Assembly: GCA_016281055.1 (NCBI GenBank)
Contig: JAEEHW010000089.1
Span: forward strand, 1-33,293
Length of the DNA stretch: 33,293 bases
Direction: 5' to 3'
Source of the DNA: Prevotella sp.
Lineage (GTDB): Bacteria > Bacteroidota > Bacteroidia > Bacteroidales > Bacteroidaceae
Below the pieces are notes generated by a model that worked only from the letters and a program-made list of their open reading frames with translations, was not told where the DNA came from and ran no database searches. Positions 1 to 8,164 of the stretch are shown here, piece after piece. Numbering within the stretch: position 1 is the stretch's first letter; each line of letters starts with the position of its first letter. The translations under genes were made by a program, and so were the position numbers.

Positions 1-70
1 CTCCACTATGCTTCAGACTGCGGTAGCAAAGGTACTAACTTTAGTCCAAAAAGCCAAGAAAACGGCAGAA

Positions 71-136
71 AAAGTCATCCTGCAATTTGAGCTATTGAAT
101 ACCTACTACTCAAAATCATCCTGCAAAATGAGCTAT
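71..136. repeat. Two imperfect 25-bp direct repeats
   Basis: Copies at 71-95 and 112-136 share the core TCATCCTGCA and the end GAGCTAT, with three mismatches over 25 bp and a 41-bp offset. They lie downstream of the arabinofuranosidase gene, in a stretch where I see no convincing gene. They may be members of a dispersed intergenic family, but one window cannot show that. Confidence 0.5.
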
Positions 137-144
137 ACGCCCAA

Positions 145-176
145 AATAAGGTGTGCCGATTACGACACACCTTATT
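145..176. terminator. Hairpin downstream of the arabinofuranosidase gene
   Basis: An 11-bp perfect stem (145-155 with 166-176, arm AATAAGGTGTG) encloses a 10-nt loop. A-rich sequence to the left and T-rich sequence to the right would give a U-rich tail on either strand. It sits 27 bp past the stop of the minus-strand GH51 gene, so it is the likely terminator of that gene and may work in both directions. Confidence 0.7.
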
Positions 177-202
177 TATTATATTCCGTTTAAAACCGTT
201 GG

Positions 203-2203
203 TTATTTTATTACATATACGCAGAAGGAGGAGGCAGGAACCTCAGTCTCAAGAATGTTGCCGTTGAGCTGGGCTGCGGTCTCTACTGGGACAATCTTGT
301 TTGGATTGTCGAGAGTGTTCTCTGCTATAGGGTCAGTGCTGTTAAGAGTGATGCACTTGGCACCGGCGGCCTTCTTCAGTCCCTTCAGCGTAACCTTGGC
401 AGTCTGAGCGGTGGAACCGACATTTATTATCTTGATGTAAATCTCGCCAGTCTCCTTGTTGACAACAGACGAAGCAAACAGTCCATTCTGGTCCTCGTCG
501 CCGGCAACGACCTTGCCGTTCATGGTCAGAGGCAGTACGTTAGTACCCTTATAGAGGCTGTAAAGCTGCTGCACATAGTATGAACAAGACTTGAATGAAC
601 GCAGGTTGTCATACCATATCAAGTCAGGACGCCACTGCCATCCCTCAACATGAGCGAAGAGCGGAGCGTATGTAGCCATATACACGATGTCGGCGTTGCG
701 TTCAATGCCAGTCATGAAGGCAGCCTCCATGAGAGAAGCGTTGAAATGGTTCCATTTCTTACCCTTGCCGTGGCAGGCATACTCTCCGGCAAAGATTTTT
801 GGACCCTTGCGGTCATAGTTGTCGTAACGGTGGCGGTTCTCCTTAGCCATGAACCAAGCCTCGTTTCTGTAGAAATGCTCGTCATACAGGTCAGCCTTGA
901 GTTCCTTCATCTTTGGCTGCAGCATATCGAACTTCTCGCCCTCAGAGTCAGGACCGGTGGTTCCGATATATTTTATTTCTGGATGAGCCTTCTTGAGAAC
1001 ATCGAGGAACTTCTTCAGACGTGCGGTGAAAGCAGGATTGTCCTTATAGTCCCACTGCTCGTTGCCCACACCGAGATACTTAAGGTTGAAAGGTTCCGGA
1101 TGACCCATGTCGGCACGCACTTTTCCCCATTTGGTCGTAGGCGCACCATTGGCAAACTCGATTAAGTCGAGAGCATCCTGTATGTATGAATCCAGGTCGT
1201 CAAGAGCAACGTGTACCTTCTTCTCATCCCTTATGTCATTCTGGAACTGGCATGACAGACCACAGGAGATGACAGGCAGAGCCTCACAGCCAAAATCCTC
1301 GCACAGCTGGAAGAACTCGAAGAAACCAAGACCGTATGACTGATAATAGTCAGGATAGAAACGATGGTCGAAGGTGTAGTGCCAGCGGTTCTCGTTCAGC
1401 GGACGGTTCTCAACAGGCCCTACACTGTTCTTCCACTGGTAACGAGTCTCGAGGTCGGTGCCTTCAACGATGCAACCGCCAGGGAAACGGAAGATGCCAG
1501 GCTTAAGATCTGCCAATGCCTGTGCGAGATCCTTACGCATGCCATTCTCGCGACCCTTCCAAGTGTCAACAGGGAAGAGGCTGACGTGCTCAAGGTCAGT
1601 GGTGACGATAGACTGTTTGTTGAAACCGCGGAGGAAGATACGCAGAGATTGCTTGTTGAGAGTCTTCTTAGCCTCGAACTCAGCAGTGTATTTCTTCCAT
1701 TCCTTGCCCTCTACATCCACATGGCATACGGCCTGCTCCTGACGCTCGCCCATGGTGGCATTGTCAACAACCTGCACAAGAATGGTGGATTTACCGCCTT
1801 CAGGACAGCGAGCCCACACAGAGAAACGATATTTCTCGCCTTTCTTGGTGGAAATACCGAAGAAACCTTCATTCTCTATGCCCGTATGCTTGTGAGCATG
1901 ACCGGCATAAGAGAGGCGGACATAATGAGGATTCTTGTCAAAAGGTCCGTCGTTTTTCAGTTCTACATTACCGAATGTGCGCCAGCCCATAAAGTTCTGT
2001 GGAAACTCAAAAGAGCGGTTTTTCACCATTTCAGCGTACAATCCACCGTCAGCAGCAAAGTTGATATCCTCAAAGAAGATACCATACATTGTGCTCTGCA
2101 CCTTTGCGCCGGGCTTGTTTGTGAGTACTGTCATTTCATTAGGCGCAGCATAAGCACCCAATGTTGCTAAAAACATGATAGCAACAAAAAACTTTTTTTT
2201 CAT
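203..2203 (-). CDS. Secreted GH51 alpha-L-arabinofuranosidase
   Basis: This is a retaining exo-glycosidase that removes terminal alpha-L-arabinofuranosyl residues from arabinan or arabinoxylan side chains. The 666-residue product begins with a signal peptide (MKKKFF, hydrophobic core, ending AYAA near residue 20), so it is exported, probably to the periplasm. The N-terminal block GIFFEDINFAADGGLYAEM (41-59) is characteristic of GH51. A carbohydrate-binding-like region (about 80-210) precedes the barrel. GNEQW places the acid/base at Glu382, and FAGEYA places the nucleophile at Glu474. A beta-sandwich C-terminal domain closes the protein. It stands alone: there is no SusC/SusD pair or regulator next to it, so its polysaccharide-utilization context is not visible. 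A consensus promoter lies 44 bp upstream of the ATG. Family assignment is firm; substrate is inferred from the family. Confidence 0.93.
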   Translation of the reverse strand: MKKKFFVAIMFLATLGAYAAPNEMTVLTNKPGAKVQSTMYGIFFEDINFAADGGLYAEMVKNRSFEFPQNFMGWRTFGNVELKNDGPFDKNPHYVRLSYAGHAHKHTGIENEGFFGISTKKGEKYRFSVWARCPEGGKSTILVQVVDNATMGERQEQAVCHVDVEGKEWKKYTAEFEAKKTLNKQSLRIFLRGFNKQSIVTTDLEHVSLFPVDTWKGRENGMRKDLAQALADLKPGIFRFPGGCIVEGTDLETRYQWKNSVGPVENRPLNENRWHYTFDHRFYPDYYQSYGLGFFEFFQLCEDFGCEALPVISCGLSCQFQNDIRDEKKVHVALDDLDSYIQDALDLIEFANGAPTTKWGKVRADMGHPEPFNLKYLGVGNEQWDYKDNPAFTARLKKFLDVLKKAHPEIKYIGTTGPDSEGEKFDMLQPKMKELKADLYDEHFYRNEAWFMAKENRHRYDNYDRKGPKIFAGEYACHGKGKKWNHFNASLMEAAFMTGIERNADIVYMATYAPLFAHVEGWQWRPDLIWYDNLRSFKSCSYYVQQLYSLYKGTNVLPLTMNGKVVAGDEDQNGLFASSVVNKETGEIYIKIINVGSTAQTAKVTLKGLKKAAGAKCITLNSTDPIAENTLDNPNKIVPVETAAQLNGNILETEVPASSFCVYVIK

Positions 2204-2246
2204 TTGAAGATGGTTAGTTCGTTTAATTATGATTTGTAAGACTATG

Positions 2247-2278
2247 CAAATTTAAGTAAAATATATGACATTTGCAAA
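2247..2278 (-). promoter_or_regulatory. Bacteroidetes-type promoter of the GH51 gene
   Basis: On the minus strand, TTTG (2275-2278) is followed after exactly 20 bp by TAAATTTG (2247-2254), matching the Bacteroidetes -33/-7 consensus TTTG-N19-21-TAnnTTTG. Transcription should start a few bases left of 2247, leaving a leader of about 35-40 nt before the ATG at 2203. Confidence 0.8.
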
Positions 2279-2324
2279 TTAAGTGAAAGAATTTAACGAA
2301 AAAGAAGAAGAAAACAGACAAAAA

Positions 2325-2356
2325 TTTGTGTACCTCCTTATTTATTAGTAAATTTG
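2325..2356 (+). promoter_or_regulatory. Bacteroidetes-type promoter of the exonuclease-rlmI-tilS operon
   Basis: TTTG (2325-2328), exactly 20 bp, then TAAATTTG (2349-2356) match the consensus perfectly. The expected transcription start, near 2363, is downstream of the first in-frame ATG-like codons at 2326, so translation must begin at 2392 or 2404. Its -33 box lies 46 bp from that of the divergent GH51 promoter. Confidence 0.8.
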
Positions 2357-2391
2357 TAAATCATTTTACAATAGCGCCCTGCCAAAGGAGC

Positions 2392-3060
2392 ATGAAAGCA
2401 ATTATGTCAAACAGAATAATATACAGTAAATACGACAAAAAACTAATAGGTTCATTGCCAAGAATACAATTTCCAGGTAGAATAATTGTAGTGATAACAG
2501 AATCGGAAGCCGACAAAGCGGTAGATTATTTGCTTAAAGCCGATTTGTTGGGATTTGACACAGAAACGAAACCCATATTCAAGAAAGGATGCCGAAACAA
2601 GGTAGCTTTGTTGCAGGTGAGCACTGTGGACACCTGTTTCCTGTTCCGTCTTAACCGCATAGGGCTGTGTCCGTCGATTGTTCGCCTGCTGGAAACCAAA
2701 GCAGTAAAGAAAATCGGTTTGTCATGGCATGACGATATAATGTCATTGAAGGCAAGGGGAGAGTTTAACCCCGATGGATTCTTTGATTTACAAGACCACA
2801 TGATGGACTTGGGAGTGACAGACAAAAGTCTGGCAAAGCTGTATGCCAATTTCTTCGGACAAAGAATATCAAAGCGAGAGCAGTTGAGCAACTGGGAGGC
2901 AGATGTGCTGAACGAGAAACAGAAGATGTATGCGGCAACTGATGCATGGGCATGTATCATGCTGTATAGAGAATATGAGAAACTGAAAGAGAGCCGTGAT
3001 TATGAATTGATCGTAGTGCCGGAAGTGGAGATAGAACCAATAAACAAAGAAGCAGTATAA
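2392..3060 (+). CDS. 3'-5' exonuclease, RNase D-like (DEDDy)
   Basis: A single-domain 3'-5' exonuclease of the DnaQ/RNase D superfamily, expected to trim RNA or DNA 3' ends using two metal ions. Visible motifs are ExoI FDTET, ExoII in SWHDDI, and ExoIII YAATDAW with the Tyr of the DEDDy type. At about 222 residues it is much shorter than E. coli RNase D and lacks the HRDC domains, as is common in Bacteroidetes. The reading frame is open from 2326, but those codons overlap the promoter. ATG 2392 and ATG 2404 are the usable starts; an AAGGAG sits at 2385-2390, better spaced for 2404. It heads a five-gene operon, with rlmI starting 5 bp after its stop. The physiological substrate cannot be told from sequence. 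Confidence 0.85.
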   Translation: MKAIMSNRIIYSKYDKKLIGSLPRIQFPGRIIVVITESEADKAVDYLLKADLLGFDTETKPIFKKGCRNKVALLQVSTVDTCFLFRLNRIGLCPSIVRLLETKAVKKIGLSWHDDIMSLKARGEFNPDGFFDLQDHMMDLGVTDKSLAKLYANFFGQRISKREQLSNWEADVLNEKQKMYAATDAWACIMLYREYEKLKESRDYELIVVPEVEIEPINKEAV

Positions 3061-3064
3061 AGCC

Positions 3065-4240
3065 ATGAAAATATATTTAAAGAAAGGTAAGGAAGAAAGT
3101 CTTAAGCGATTCCATCCATGGATATTCTCTGGTGCAGTGATGAAAATGGATGAAGGCATAGAAGAAGGCAACATCGTGGATGTAATCACGTATGACGGCG
3201 ATTTCATCGGTAGAGGACACTATCAGATAGGAAGCATAGCAGTGAGGATGCTGACGTTTGGCGATGAAGACATCGACCAGAATTTCTGGCAAAAGCGTTT
3301 AAGCATAGCACTGCAAATGCGCATATCAATAGGTATTGCCGACAATCCGCAAAACAATACCTATAGATTGGTGCATGGTGAAGGAGACGGACTGCCAGGC
3401 CTGGTGATAGACTGTTATGGAAAAACCGCCGTAATGCAGGCACACAGCGTGGGCATGCACTATTGCAGGGAAGAAATAGCCAAAGCCCTGGTGGAAGTCA
3501 TGGGAACACGCATAGACAACGTATATTACAAAAGTGAGACGACACTGCCATATAAAGCAGAACTCGGACAGGAGAATGGTTTTATTCACGGTGGAACGGA
3601 AGAAAACATAGCACTGGAGAATGGGTTGAAATTCCACGTTGACTGGCTGCATGGACAGAAAACAGGATTCTTTGTTGACCAGCGTGAGAACCGCTCGCTG
3701 CTCGAGAAATTCTCAAAGGGCAAGAAAGTGCTGAATATGTTCTGCTATACAGGAGGCTTTTCTTTCTATGCAATGCGAGGTGGGGCAGAATTGGTACATT
3801 CGGTGGATTCATCGGCCAAGGCAATAGAATTAACCACAAAAAACGTGGAACTCAATTTCCCAAATGATGAACGTCATAATGCATATTGTGAGGATGCATT
3901 CAAGTATTTGGAGAAAGCAGGTAAGAATTATGACCTTATTATACTTGACCCTCCTGCATTTGCAAAACACCGTGGCGCATTGCGCAATGCCCTGAAAGGA
4001 TATACAAGACTTAATGCAAAAGCCTTTGAGAAGATAAAACCAGGCGGAATAGTCTTTACATTCTCATGTTCGCAGGTGGTTACAAAAGAACATTTCCGTA
4101 ATGCCGTATTTACTGCAGCAGCACAATCCAAACGCAATGTACGCATACTGCATCAGTTGCACCAGCCAGCCGATCATCCGATAAATATTTATCATCCAGA
4201 AGGAGAATATCTGAAAGGACTCGTACTTTATGTTGAATAA
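3065..4240 (+). CDS. rlmI: Class I rRNA large-subunit methyltransferase, RlmI-like
   Basis: A SAM-dependent methyltransferase of the RlmI/RlmK family, which makes 5-methylcytosine in 23S rRNA (m5C1962 in E. coli). An N-terminal PUA RNA-binding domain (about 1-70, with FHPWIFSGAV) is followed by the substrate-contact segment FFVDQRENR (202-210). The SAM-binding motif VLNMFCYTGGF begins near residue 222, the acidic end of strand beta-2 is VDSS (247-250), and the catalytic-loop motif LDPPAF lies at 294-299. The 391-residue length is normal for the family. It starts 5 bp after the exonuclease gene and overlaps tilS by 11 bp, so the three are probably translationally coupled. The target nucleotide is by homology only. 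Confidence 0.88.
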   Translation: MKIYLKKGKEESLKRFHPWIFSGAVMKMDEGIEEGNIVDVITYDGDFIGRGHYQIGSIAVRMLTFGDEDIDQNFWQKRLSIALQMRISIGIADNPQNNTYRLVHGEGDGLPGLVIDCYGKTAVMQAHSVGMHYCREEIAKALVEVMGTRIDNVYYKSETTLPYKAELGQENGFIHGGTEENIALENGLKFHVDWLHGQKTGFFVDQRENRSLLEKFSKGKKVLNMFCYTGGFSFYAMRGGAELVHSVDSSAKAIELTTKNVELNFPNDERHNAYCEDAFKYLEKAGKNYDLIILDPPAFAKHRGALRNALKGYTRLNAKAFEKIKPGGIVFTFSCSQVVTKEHFRNAVFTAAAQSKRNVRILHQLHQPADHPINIYHPEGEYLKGLVLYVE

Positions 4241-5579
4241 AGTAAAGAAATACATATCAAAACATAACCTATTGCAATATGGTAAGTTATATCTTGTTGC
4301 ACTGTCGGGTGGGGCAGACTCTGTGTGTCTGCTTCTGCTGATGAAAGAAATGGGATATGACATACATGCCGTACACTGTAATTTTCACCTTAGAGGCGAT
4401 GAAAGCGATAGTGACGAGACATTTTGCAGAAATCTGTGTGAGAAACAAGACATACCACTGCATGTAGCCCATTTTGACACTAAGGAATATGCCACGTTGC
4501 ACAAGGTGAGCATAGAAATGGCGGCAAGAGAGTTGAGATATGGCTACTTTGAACAGTTGCGCGGTGCCATTAATGCAGAATGCATAGTGGTGGCACATCA
4601 TAAGAATGACAATGTGGAAACATTGTTTATCAATCTGGTAAGAGGTACGGGAATCAACGGTATGATGGCGATGAAACCGCGTAATGGCAGCATCATACGA
4701 CCTTTGTTGTGCGTAACGCGTGAGGAAATAGTGAGATACCTGAATGACTGTGAACAGGATTATGTGACGGACAGTACCAATCTGGTAAATGATGTGGTAA
4801 GAAACAAGATACGTCTTGATGTGATACCATTGCTGGAAGGAATAAATCCTGCTGTCATAGAAAACATATCACGCTCAATAGAAAACATATCAGAATTGTC
4901 AAGGATCATAGATGAATCCATGGAAAAGAGTATGGCGACATGCTGCAGGAGAGAAAATGCACGCTATATCATTGACATAGAAAAGCTAAAAAAACAAACA
5001 GTTCCAGAGGAAGTGTTGTTTAGAATACTGGCTCAGTTTGATTTCCCGGCACCTTTGATAAAGTCGATATATGACAACATTGACACCCAGACAGGAAGGA
5101 CATGGACTTCTGCTATGCATATATTAGCGATGGATAGGGGAGAAATGATAGTAATGTCAACAACAGAATCAGATAGACATGGCAATATAGAGGTACGCAT
5201 ACCGGAAGAAGGACTGTATAATATCTTGGATGAAGTAAAGATTGTTATAAAGCGAACAGAGCGAACAGACACTTTCATACCGAGTAAACAGAAATATCAT
5301 ATCACCATTGACTGTGACAAGGTGAAATTTCCTTTGGTTCTAAGAAATGTAAAGCAAGGCGATGCGATGAAACCTTATGGAATGAAGGGAAGAAAACTAA
5401 TAAGCGACTATCTGACAGATAATAAAAAAGACTATTTTCAGCGGAAACACCAGTTGGTGCTGGTTGATGCTGATGGTGAGATAATATGGCTGTTGGGAGA
5501 AAGAGTGTCACAAACTGTAGCATGTCATGATAACACAATAAATATACTGTCTGTTCGTTATGTAAATGATGAAAAATAG
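4230..5579 (+). CDS. tilS: tRNA(Ile)-lysidine synthetase TilS
   Basis: TilS joins lysine to C34 of the CAU-anticodon tRNA-Ile, using ATP, to form lysidine, so that AUA is read as isoleucine and not methionine. It is essential in most bacteria. The PP-loop motif SGGADS is at residues 26-31, followed by the family segment AHHKNDNVETLFINLVRGTG. The C-terminal tRNA-binding domain carries KPYGMKGRKLISDYL and the ending WLLGERVS. The 449-residue length is typical of the long TilS form. The start overlaps rlmI by 11 bp and the stop overlaps the next gene by 14 bp. Confidence 0.95.
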   Translation: MLNKVKKYISKHNLLQYGKLYLVALSGGADSVCLLLLMKEMGYDIHAVHCNFHLRGDESDSDETFCRNLCEKQDIPLHVAHFDTKEYATLHKVSIEMAARELRYGYFEQLRGAINAECIVVAHHKNDNVETLFINLVRGTGINGMMAMKPRNGSIIRPLLCVTREEIVRYLNDCEQDYVTDSTNLVNDVVRNKIRLDVIPLLEGINPAVIENISRSIENISELSRIIDESMEKSMATCCRRENARYIIDIEKLKKQTVPEEVLFRILAQFDFPAPLIKSIYDNIDTQTGRTWTSAMHILAMDRGEMIVMSTTESDRHGNIEVRIPEEGLYNILDEVKIVIKRTERTDTFIPSKQKYHITIDCDKVKFPLVLRNVKQGDAMKPYGMKGRKLISDYLTDNKKDYFQRKHQLVLVDADGEIIWLLGERVSQTVACHDNTINILSVRYVNDEK

Positions 5580-7056
5580 GATTATAACATATTTGACCCT
5601 GCTCATGGCGATAATGGTACAGATGTCGTGTTCGGATAACGACGACTTTTCTGTATCATATCAGAATGTGCTGACGTTTGAAACAGACACTTTGAGCCTG
5701 GATACGTGTTTTTCTACAGTTCCGACTCCTCACAAAAAGTTTAAGGTATATAATAACTCTGGTAATGGTATAAGAATATCAAGCATAATACTTGCACAGA
5801 GAAACCAAACAGGGTTCAGGGTAAATGTTAACGGCACGTATCTGAGTGATGCAAATGGATATAGTATGCGTGACGTTGAACTCTATGACAAAGATTCCTT
5901 GAGAGTGTTCGTGGAACTGACATCACAGGTAAACGGAAATGATGTGCCGACCTTGCTTGAAGACAACTTAATCTTTACTTTGGAAAACGGACGAAACCAA
6001 GTGGTGAATCTCAATGCATGGTCATGGGATGCTGATATCCTGAACAATGAAACCATTGGAGGTGACACGGTAACATATCTGGGTAATGAAAACGGCAAGC
6101 CCATATTAATATATGGTATGTTGACAGTCGATTCACTTGCTACATTAACGGTAATGCCCGGTACTACCTTGTATTTTCATGACAATGCAGGAATCGACGT
6201 CAAGGGAAAACTGAAGATAATGGGTGAGCAGGACAATGAGGTGACGATGCGGTGTGACCGATTTGACTGGATGGTTTCAAACCTTTCGTATGACAACAAC
6301 CCTGGTCAATGGGGAGGAATACATTACCATGCTGTTTCTTATGATAATGAGATTAATTATACAGACATACACGGAGGTTCTGCTGCTATTGTCTGCGACT
6401 CAGCAGATGACGATACGAAACAAAAGCTGAACATAAGAAATTCTTCGATTCACAACATGCGTAGCTATGGCATATATGCAGAGGATTGCAATATATCGAT
6501 AGAAAACACACAGATCAGCAACACTCTTGCTAATTGTCTGACATTCTGTGGTGGTAAAGTGGATATCAATCAGTGTACCATAGCACAATACTATCCATTT
6601 GATGCAAACAGAGGTGCTGCATTATTCTTCTCTAATGGCAAGGATGGCATATCTCATCCATTGGATATGAAAATATACAACTCCTTGATAAAGGGATATG
6701 CGGACGATGTCGTGATATGGTCGCATGGTGGAACAGAGGATTCCTTAAGAGTATTGTTTGACCATTGCTTGGTAAGGACAGTGCCTGGCATAGACTATGA
6801 ATATATGTTCAAGGATTGCTTGATAGAAGATGATGTTGACGATACGCTGACATTGGCACGAAATAGCTTTGTATTGTTTGATACACAGAATTTCTTCTAT
6901 GATTTTACTCCGAAGGAAGGTACGGCAGCCATAGATGCAGCAAATCCGGAGACAGCATTGCCAATAGACCGCAAAGGAAGAAAACGTGACAAGACTCTGC
7001 CAGATATAGGATGTTACGAAACAGAAAATGTTGACAAAGATATAAAAGATGAATAA
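5566..7056 (+). CDS. Predicted surface lipoprotein with parallel beta-helix repeats
   Basis: A 496-residue protein whose function I do not know. A short signal peptide ends in the lipobox QMSC (Cys22). The residues after the cysteine, SDNDD, resemble the acidic lipoprotein export signal that sends Bacteroidetes lipoproteins to the cell surface. An Ig-like segment (about 45-150, including FKVYNNSGNGIRISSI and DSLRVFVELT) precedes a region of short beta-strand repeats (about 165-420) typical of right-handed beta-helix (PbH1) proteins. The C-terminal IDRKGRKR..PDIGCYE block is also common in that group. It overlaps tilS by 14 bp and cdd by 8 bp, so it belongs to the operon although its predicted location differs from that of its neighbours. 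A beta-helix suggests polysaccharide contact, but no catalytic signature is evident. Confidence 0.8.
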   Translation: MMKNRIITYLTLLMAIMVQMSCSDNDDFSVSYQNVLTFETDTLSLDTCFSTVPTPHKKFKVYNNSGNGIRISSIILAQRNQTGFRVNVNGTYLSDANGYSMRDVELYDKDSLRVFVELTSQVNGNDVPTLLEDNLIFTLENGRNQVVNLNAWSWDADILNNETIGGDTVTYLGNENGKPILIYGMLTVDSLATLTVMPGTTLYFHDNAGIDVKGKLKIMGEQDNEVTMRCDRFDWMVSNLSYDNNPGQWGGIHYHAVSYDNEINYTDIHGGSAAIVCDSADDDTKQKLNIRNSSIHNMRSYGIYAEDCNISIENTQISNTLANCLTFCGGKVDINQCTIAQYYPFDANRGAALFFSNGKDGISHPLDMKIYNSLIKGYADDVVIWSHGGTEDSLRVLFDHCLVRTVPGIDYEYMFKDCLIEDDVDDTLTLARNSFVLFDTQNFFYDFTPKEGTAAIDAANPETALPIDRKGRKRDKTLPDIGCYETENVDKDIKDE

Positions 7057-7507
7057 GAACATTAACATTATAGAAATAGGAATAGACGAACTGATGGAGG
7101 ACGATGCTGTCCTTGTTGAAGAAGCTCGCAAAGCTGTAGAGCTGTCATATTCTCCATATAGTAATTTCTCTGTAGGAGCAGCAGCATTGTTGGATAACGG
7201 AAAGATAGTCCGGGGTGCAAACCAGGAGAATGTTTCGTATCCGGTTGGTATATGTGCAGAACGTTCCACCATATATACTGCACAAAATCTTTATCCAAAT
7301 GTTCCGGTTTTATCCATAGCACTCGCTGCTAAGGGGCGTGACGGAGAATTTACAAAAGATTATGTCACTCCATGTGGTATGTGCCGACAGGCTATCTCAG
7401 AACTGGAAAACCGTTATCAGCGACAAATACGGATTTTGATGTGTTCTGCACATAAAGTAGCCATAGTAGATACCATAAATAGCCTCTTACCAATGAGTTT
7501 TATTTGA
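7049..7507 (+). CDS. cdd: Cytidine deaminase
   Basis: A homotetrameric-type zinc enzyme that deaminates cytidine and deoxycytidine to uridine and deoxyuridine in pyrimidine salvage. Zinc and catalytic residues are in CAE (Cys69, Glu71, with Glu as proton shuttle) and PCGMCRQ (Cys109, Cys112). The substrate-binding SPYSNFSVGAA lies at 35-45. At 152 residues it has a short N-terminal extension relative to the roughly 130-residue form. It is the last gene of the exonuclease operon and overlaps the lipoprotein gene by 8 bp. I see no strong terminator hairpin after it, only A/T-rich sequence. Confidence 0.93.
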   Translation: MNKNINIIEIGIDELMEDDAVLVEEARKAVELSYSPYSNFSVGAAALLDNGKIVRGANQENVSYPVGICAERSTIYTAQNLYPNVPVLSIALAAKGRDGEFTKDYVTPCGMCRQAISELENRYQRQIRILMCSAHKVAIVDTINSLLPMSFI

Positions 7508-7563
7508 GATATATCTAATTTTCAAGAAAATACACGGTAAAAGTACAAAAAAAATAAAAATAA

Positions 7564-7595
7564 TTTTTTTAACCGAAAGTTTTTTTGTAACTTTG
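7564..7595 (+). promoter_or_regulatory. Promoter of the HU gene
   Basis: The -7 box TAACTTTG (7588-7595) is a full match to TAnnTTTG. The position expected for the -33 box holds a T-rich run (TTTT at 7564-7567) and not TTTG, so only the -7 half is strong. The leader to the ATG at 7644 would be about 40 nt. Confidence 0.6.
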
Positions 7596-7643
7596 TGCTC
7601 GATTTCAAAAAATACAATAAATTAAAGTTTATAAAAAAAAGAA

Positions 7644-7940
7644 ATGACGAAAGCTGATATCATTACAGAAATCACTGCCACAACTGGCGTGTCAAAGAAA
7701 GAAGTAGCTGTGACAGTAGAAGCATTTATGGATGTTATCCGTAATTCTATGGTTAATGGCGAAAATATTTATTTGCGTGGTTTTGGCACATTTGTAATAA
7801 AGAAAAGAGCTGAAAAGACTGCTCGTAATATCTCAAAGAACACAACTATTACCATACCAGCACATAATTTCCCTGGTTTCAAACCATCTAAGAGTTTCCT
7901 GCAGCGCATGAGAGGCGAGGAGGTTACCTCAGAGGATTAA
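7644..7940 (+). CDS. HU/IHF-family DNA-binding protein
   Basis: A small nucleoid-associated protein that binds and bends DNA as a dimer. The 98 residues contain MTKADIITEITATTGVSKKEV at the start, the helix-turn segment ending in FMDVI, and the saddle sequence LRGFGTFVIKKR followed by the DNA-contacting arm with TARN and the FKPSK motif. The length fits HU or IHF-beta. It has its own promoter and is followed 40 bp later by the tiny basic protein gene, probably on the same transcript. Confidence 0.95.
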   Translation: MTKADIITEITATTGVSKKEVAVTVEAFMDVIRNSMVNGENIYLRGFGTFVIKKRAEKTARNISKNTTITIPAHNFPGFKPSKSFLQRMRGEEVTSED

Positions 7941-7980
7941 TTTAGATTGAAAAATATTTATAATTATAAATTTTACAACT

Positions 7981-8070
7981 ATGCCAAACGGAAAGAAGAA
8001 GAAGGGCCACAAAATGGCAACTCACAAGCGTAAAAAAAGATTAAGAAAGAATCGTCATAAGAGCAAATAA
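7981..8070 (+). CDS. 29-residue highly basic protein, probably ribosome- or RNA-associated
   Basis: A 90-bp ATG-to-TAA frame encodes 29 residues, of which 19 are Lys, Arg or His (MPNGKKKKGHKM at the start, RLRKNRHKSK at the end). It is compact, has no hydrophobic core, and is followed 21 bp later by a strong hairpin. I recall near-identical tiny proteins in the same place, between HU and RNase G, in other Bacteroidetes genomes, usually unannotated or called hypothetical. The composition resembles small ribosomal proteins such as Thx or bL34-type tails, so binding to rRNA is the best guess. Its short length means gene finders commonly miss it. I am confident it is translated; the function is inference. 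Confidence 0.8.
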   Translation: MPNGKKKKGHKMATHKRKKRLRKNRHKSK

Positions 8071-8090
8071 ATTGTGATTTCTTTCTAAGG

Positions 8091-8136
8091 AAAAGAGGGT
8101 GAGAAGAATTGTAAATTCTCTTGCCCTCTTTTTTAT
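8091..8136 (+). terminator. Long hairpin with U-tract between the tiny basic gene and rng
   Basis: AAGAGGG (8093-8099) pairs with CCCTCTT (8124-8130), and inside it GAATT (8106-8110) pairs with AATTC (8114-8118). A run of T (8129-8134) follows. It looks like a factor-independent terminator. Because rng starts only 28 bp further on and I see no promoter between, it may instead be a partial terminator or a processing site in a shared transcript. Confidence 0.75.
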
Positions 8137-8164
8137 TTTCAATTAAAAGCCTACCTATAAAACT

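Noticed and set aside
8..193. Open frame of 61 codons at the left edge, plus strand
   Set aside because: It runs through the repeats and the terminator stem, has no recognisable composition or domain, and no promoter. Chance frame.
650..1165. Open frame of 171 codons antisense to the GH51 gene
   Set aside because: Same reason: opposite-strand shadow of a conserved gene.
1364..2170. Open frame of 268 codons antisense to the GH51 gene
   Set aside because: It lies entirely opposite a well-supported gene with intact catalytic motifs and has no family resemblance. Shadow frame.
2326..2391. Upstream extension of the exonuclease gene
   Set aside because: The first codons overlap a perfect promoter and would not be in the transcript.
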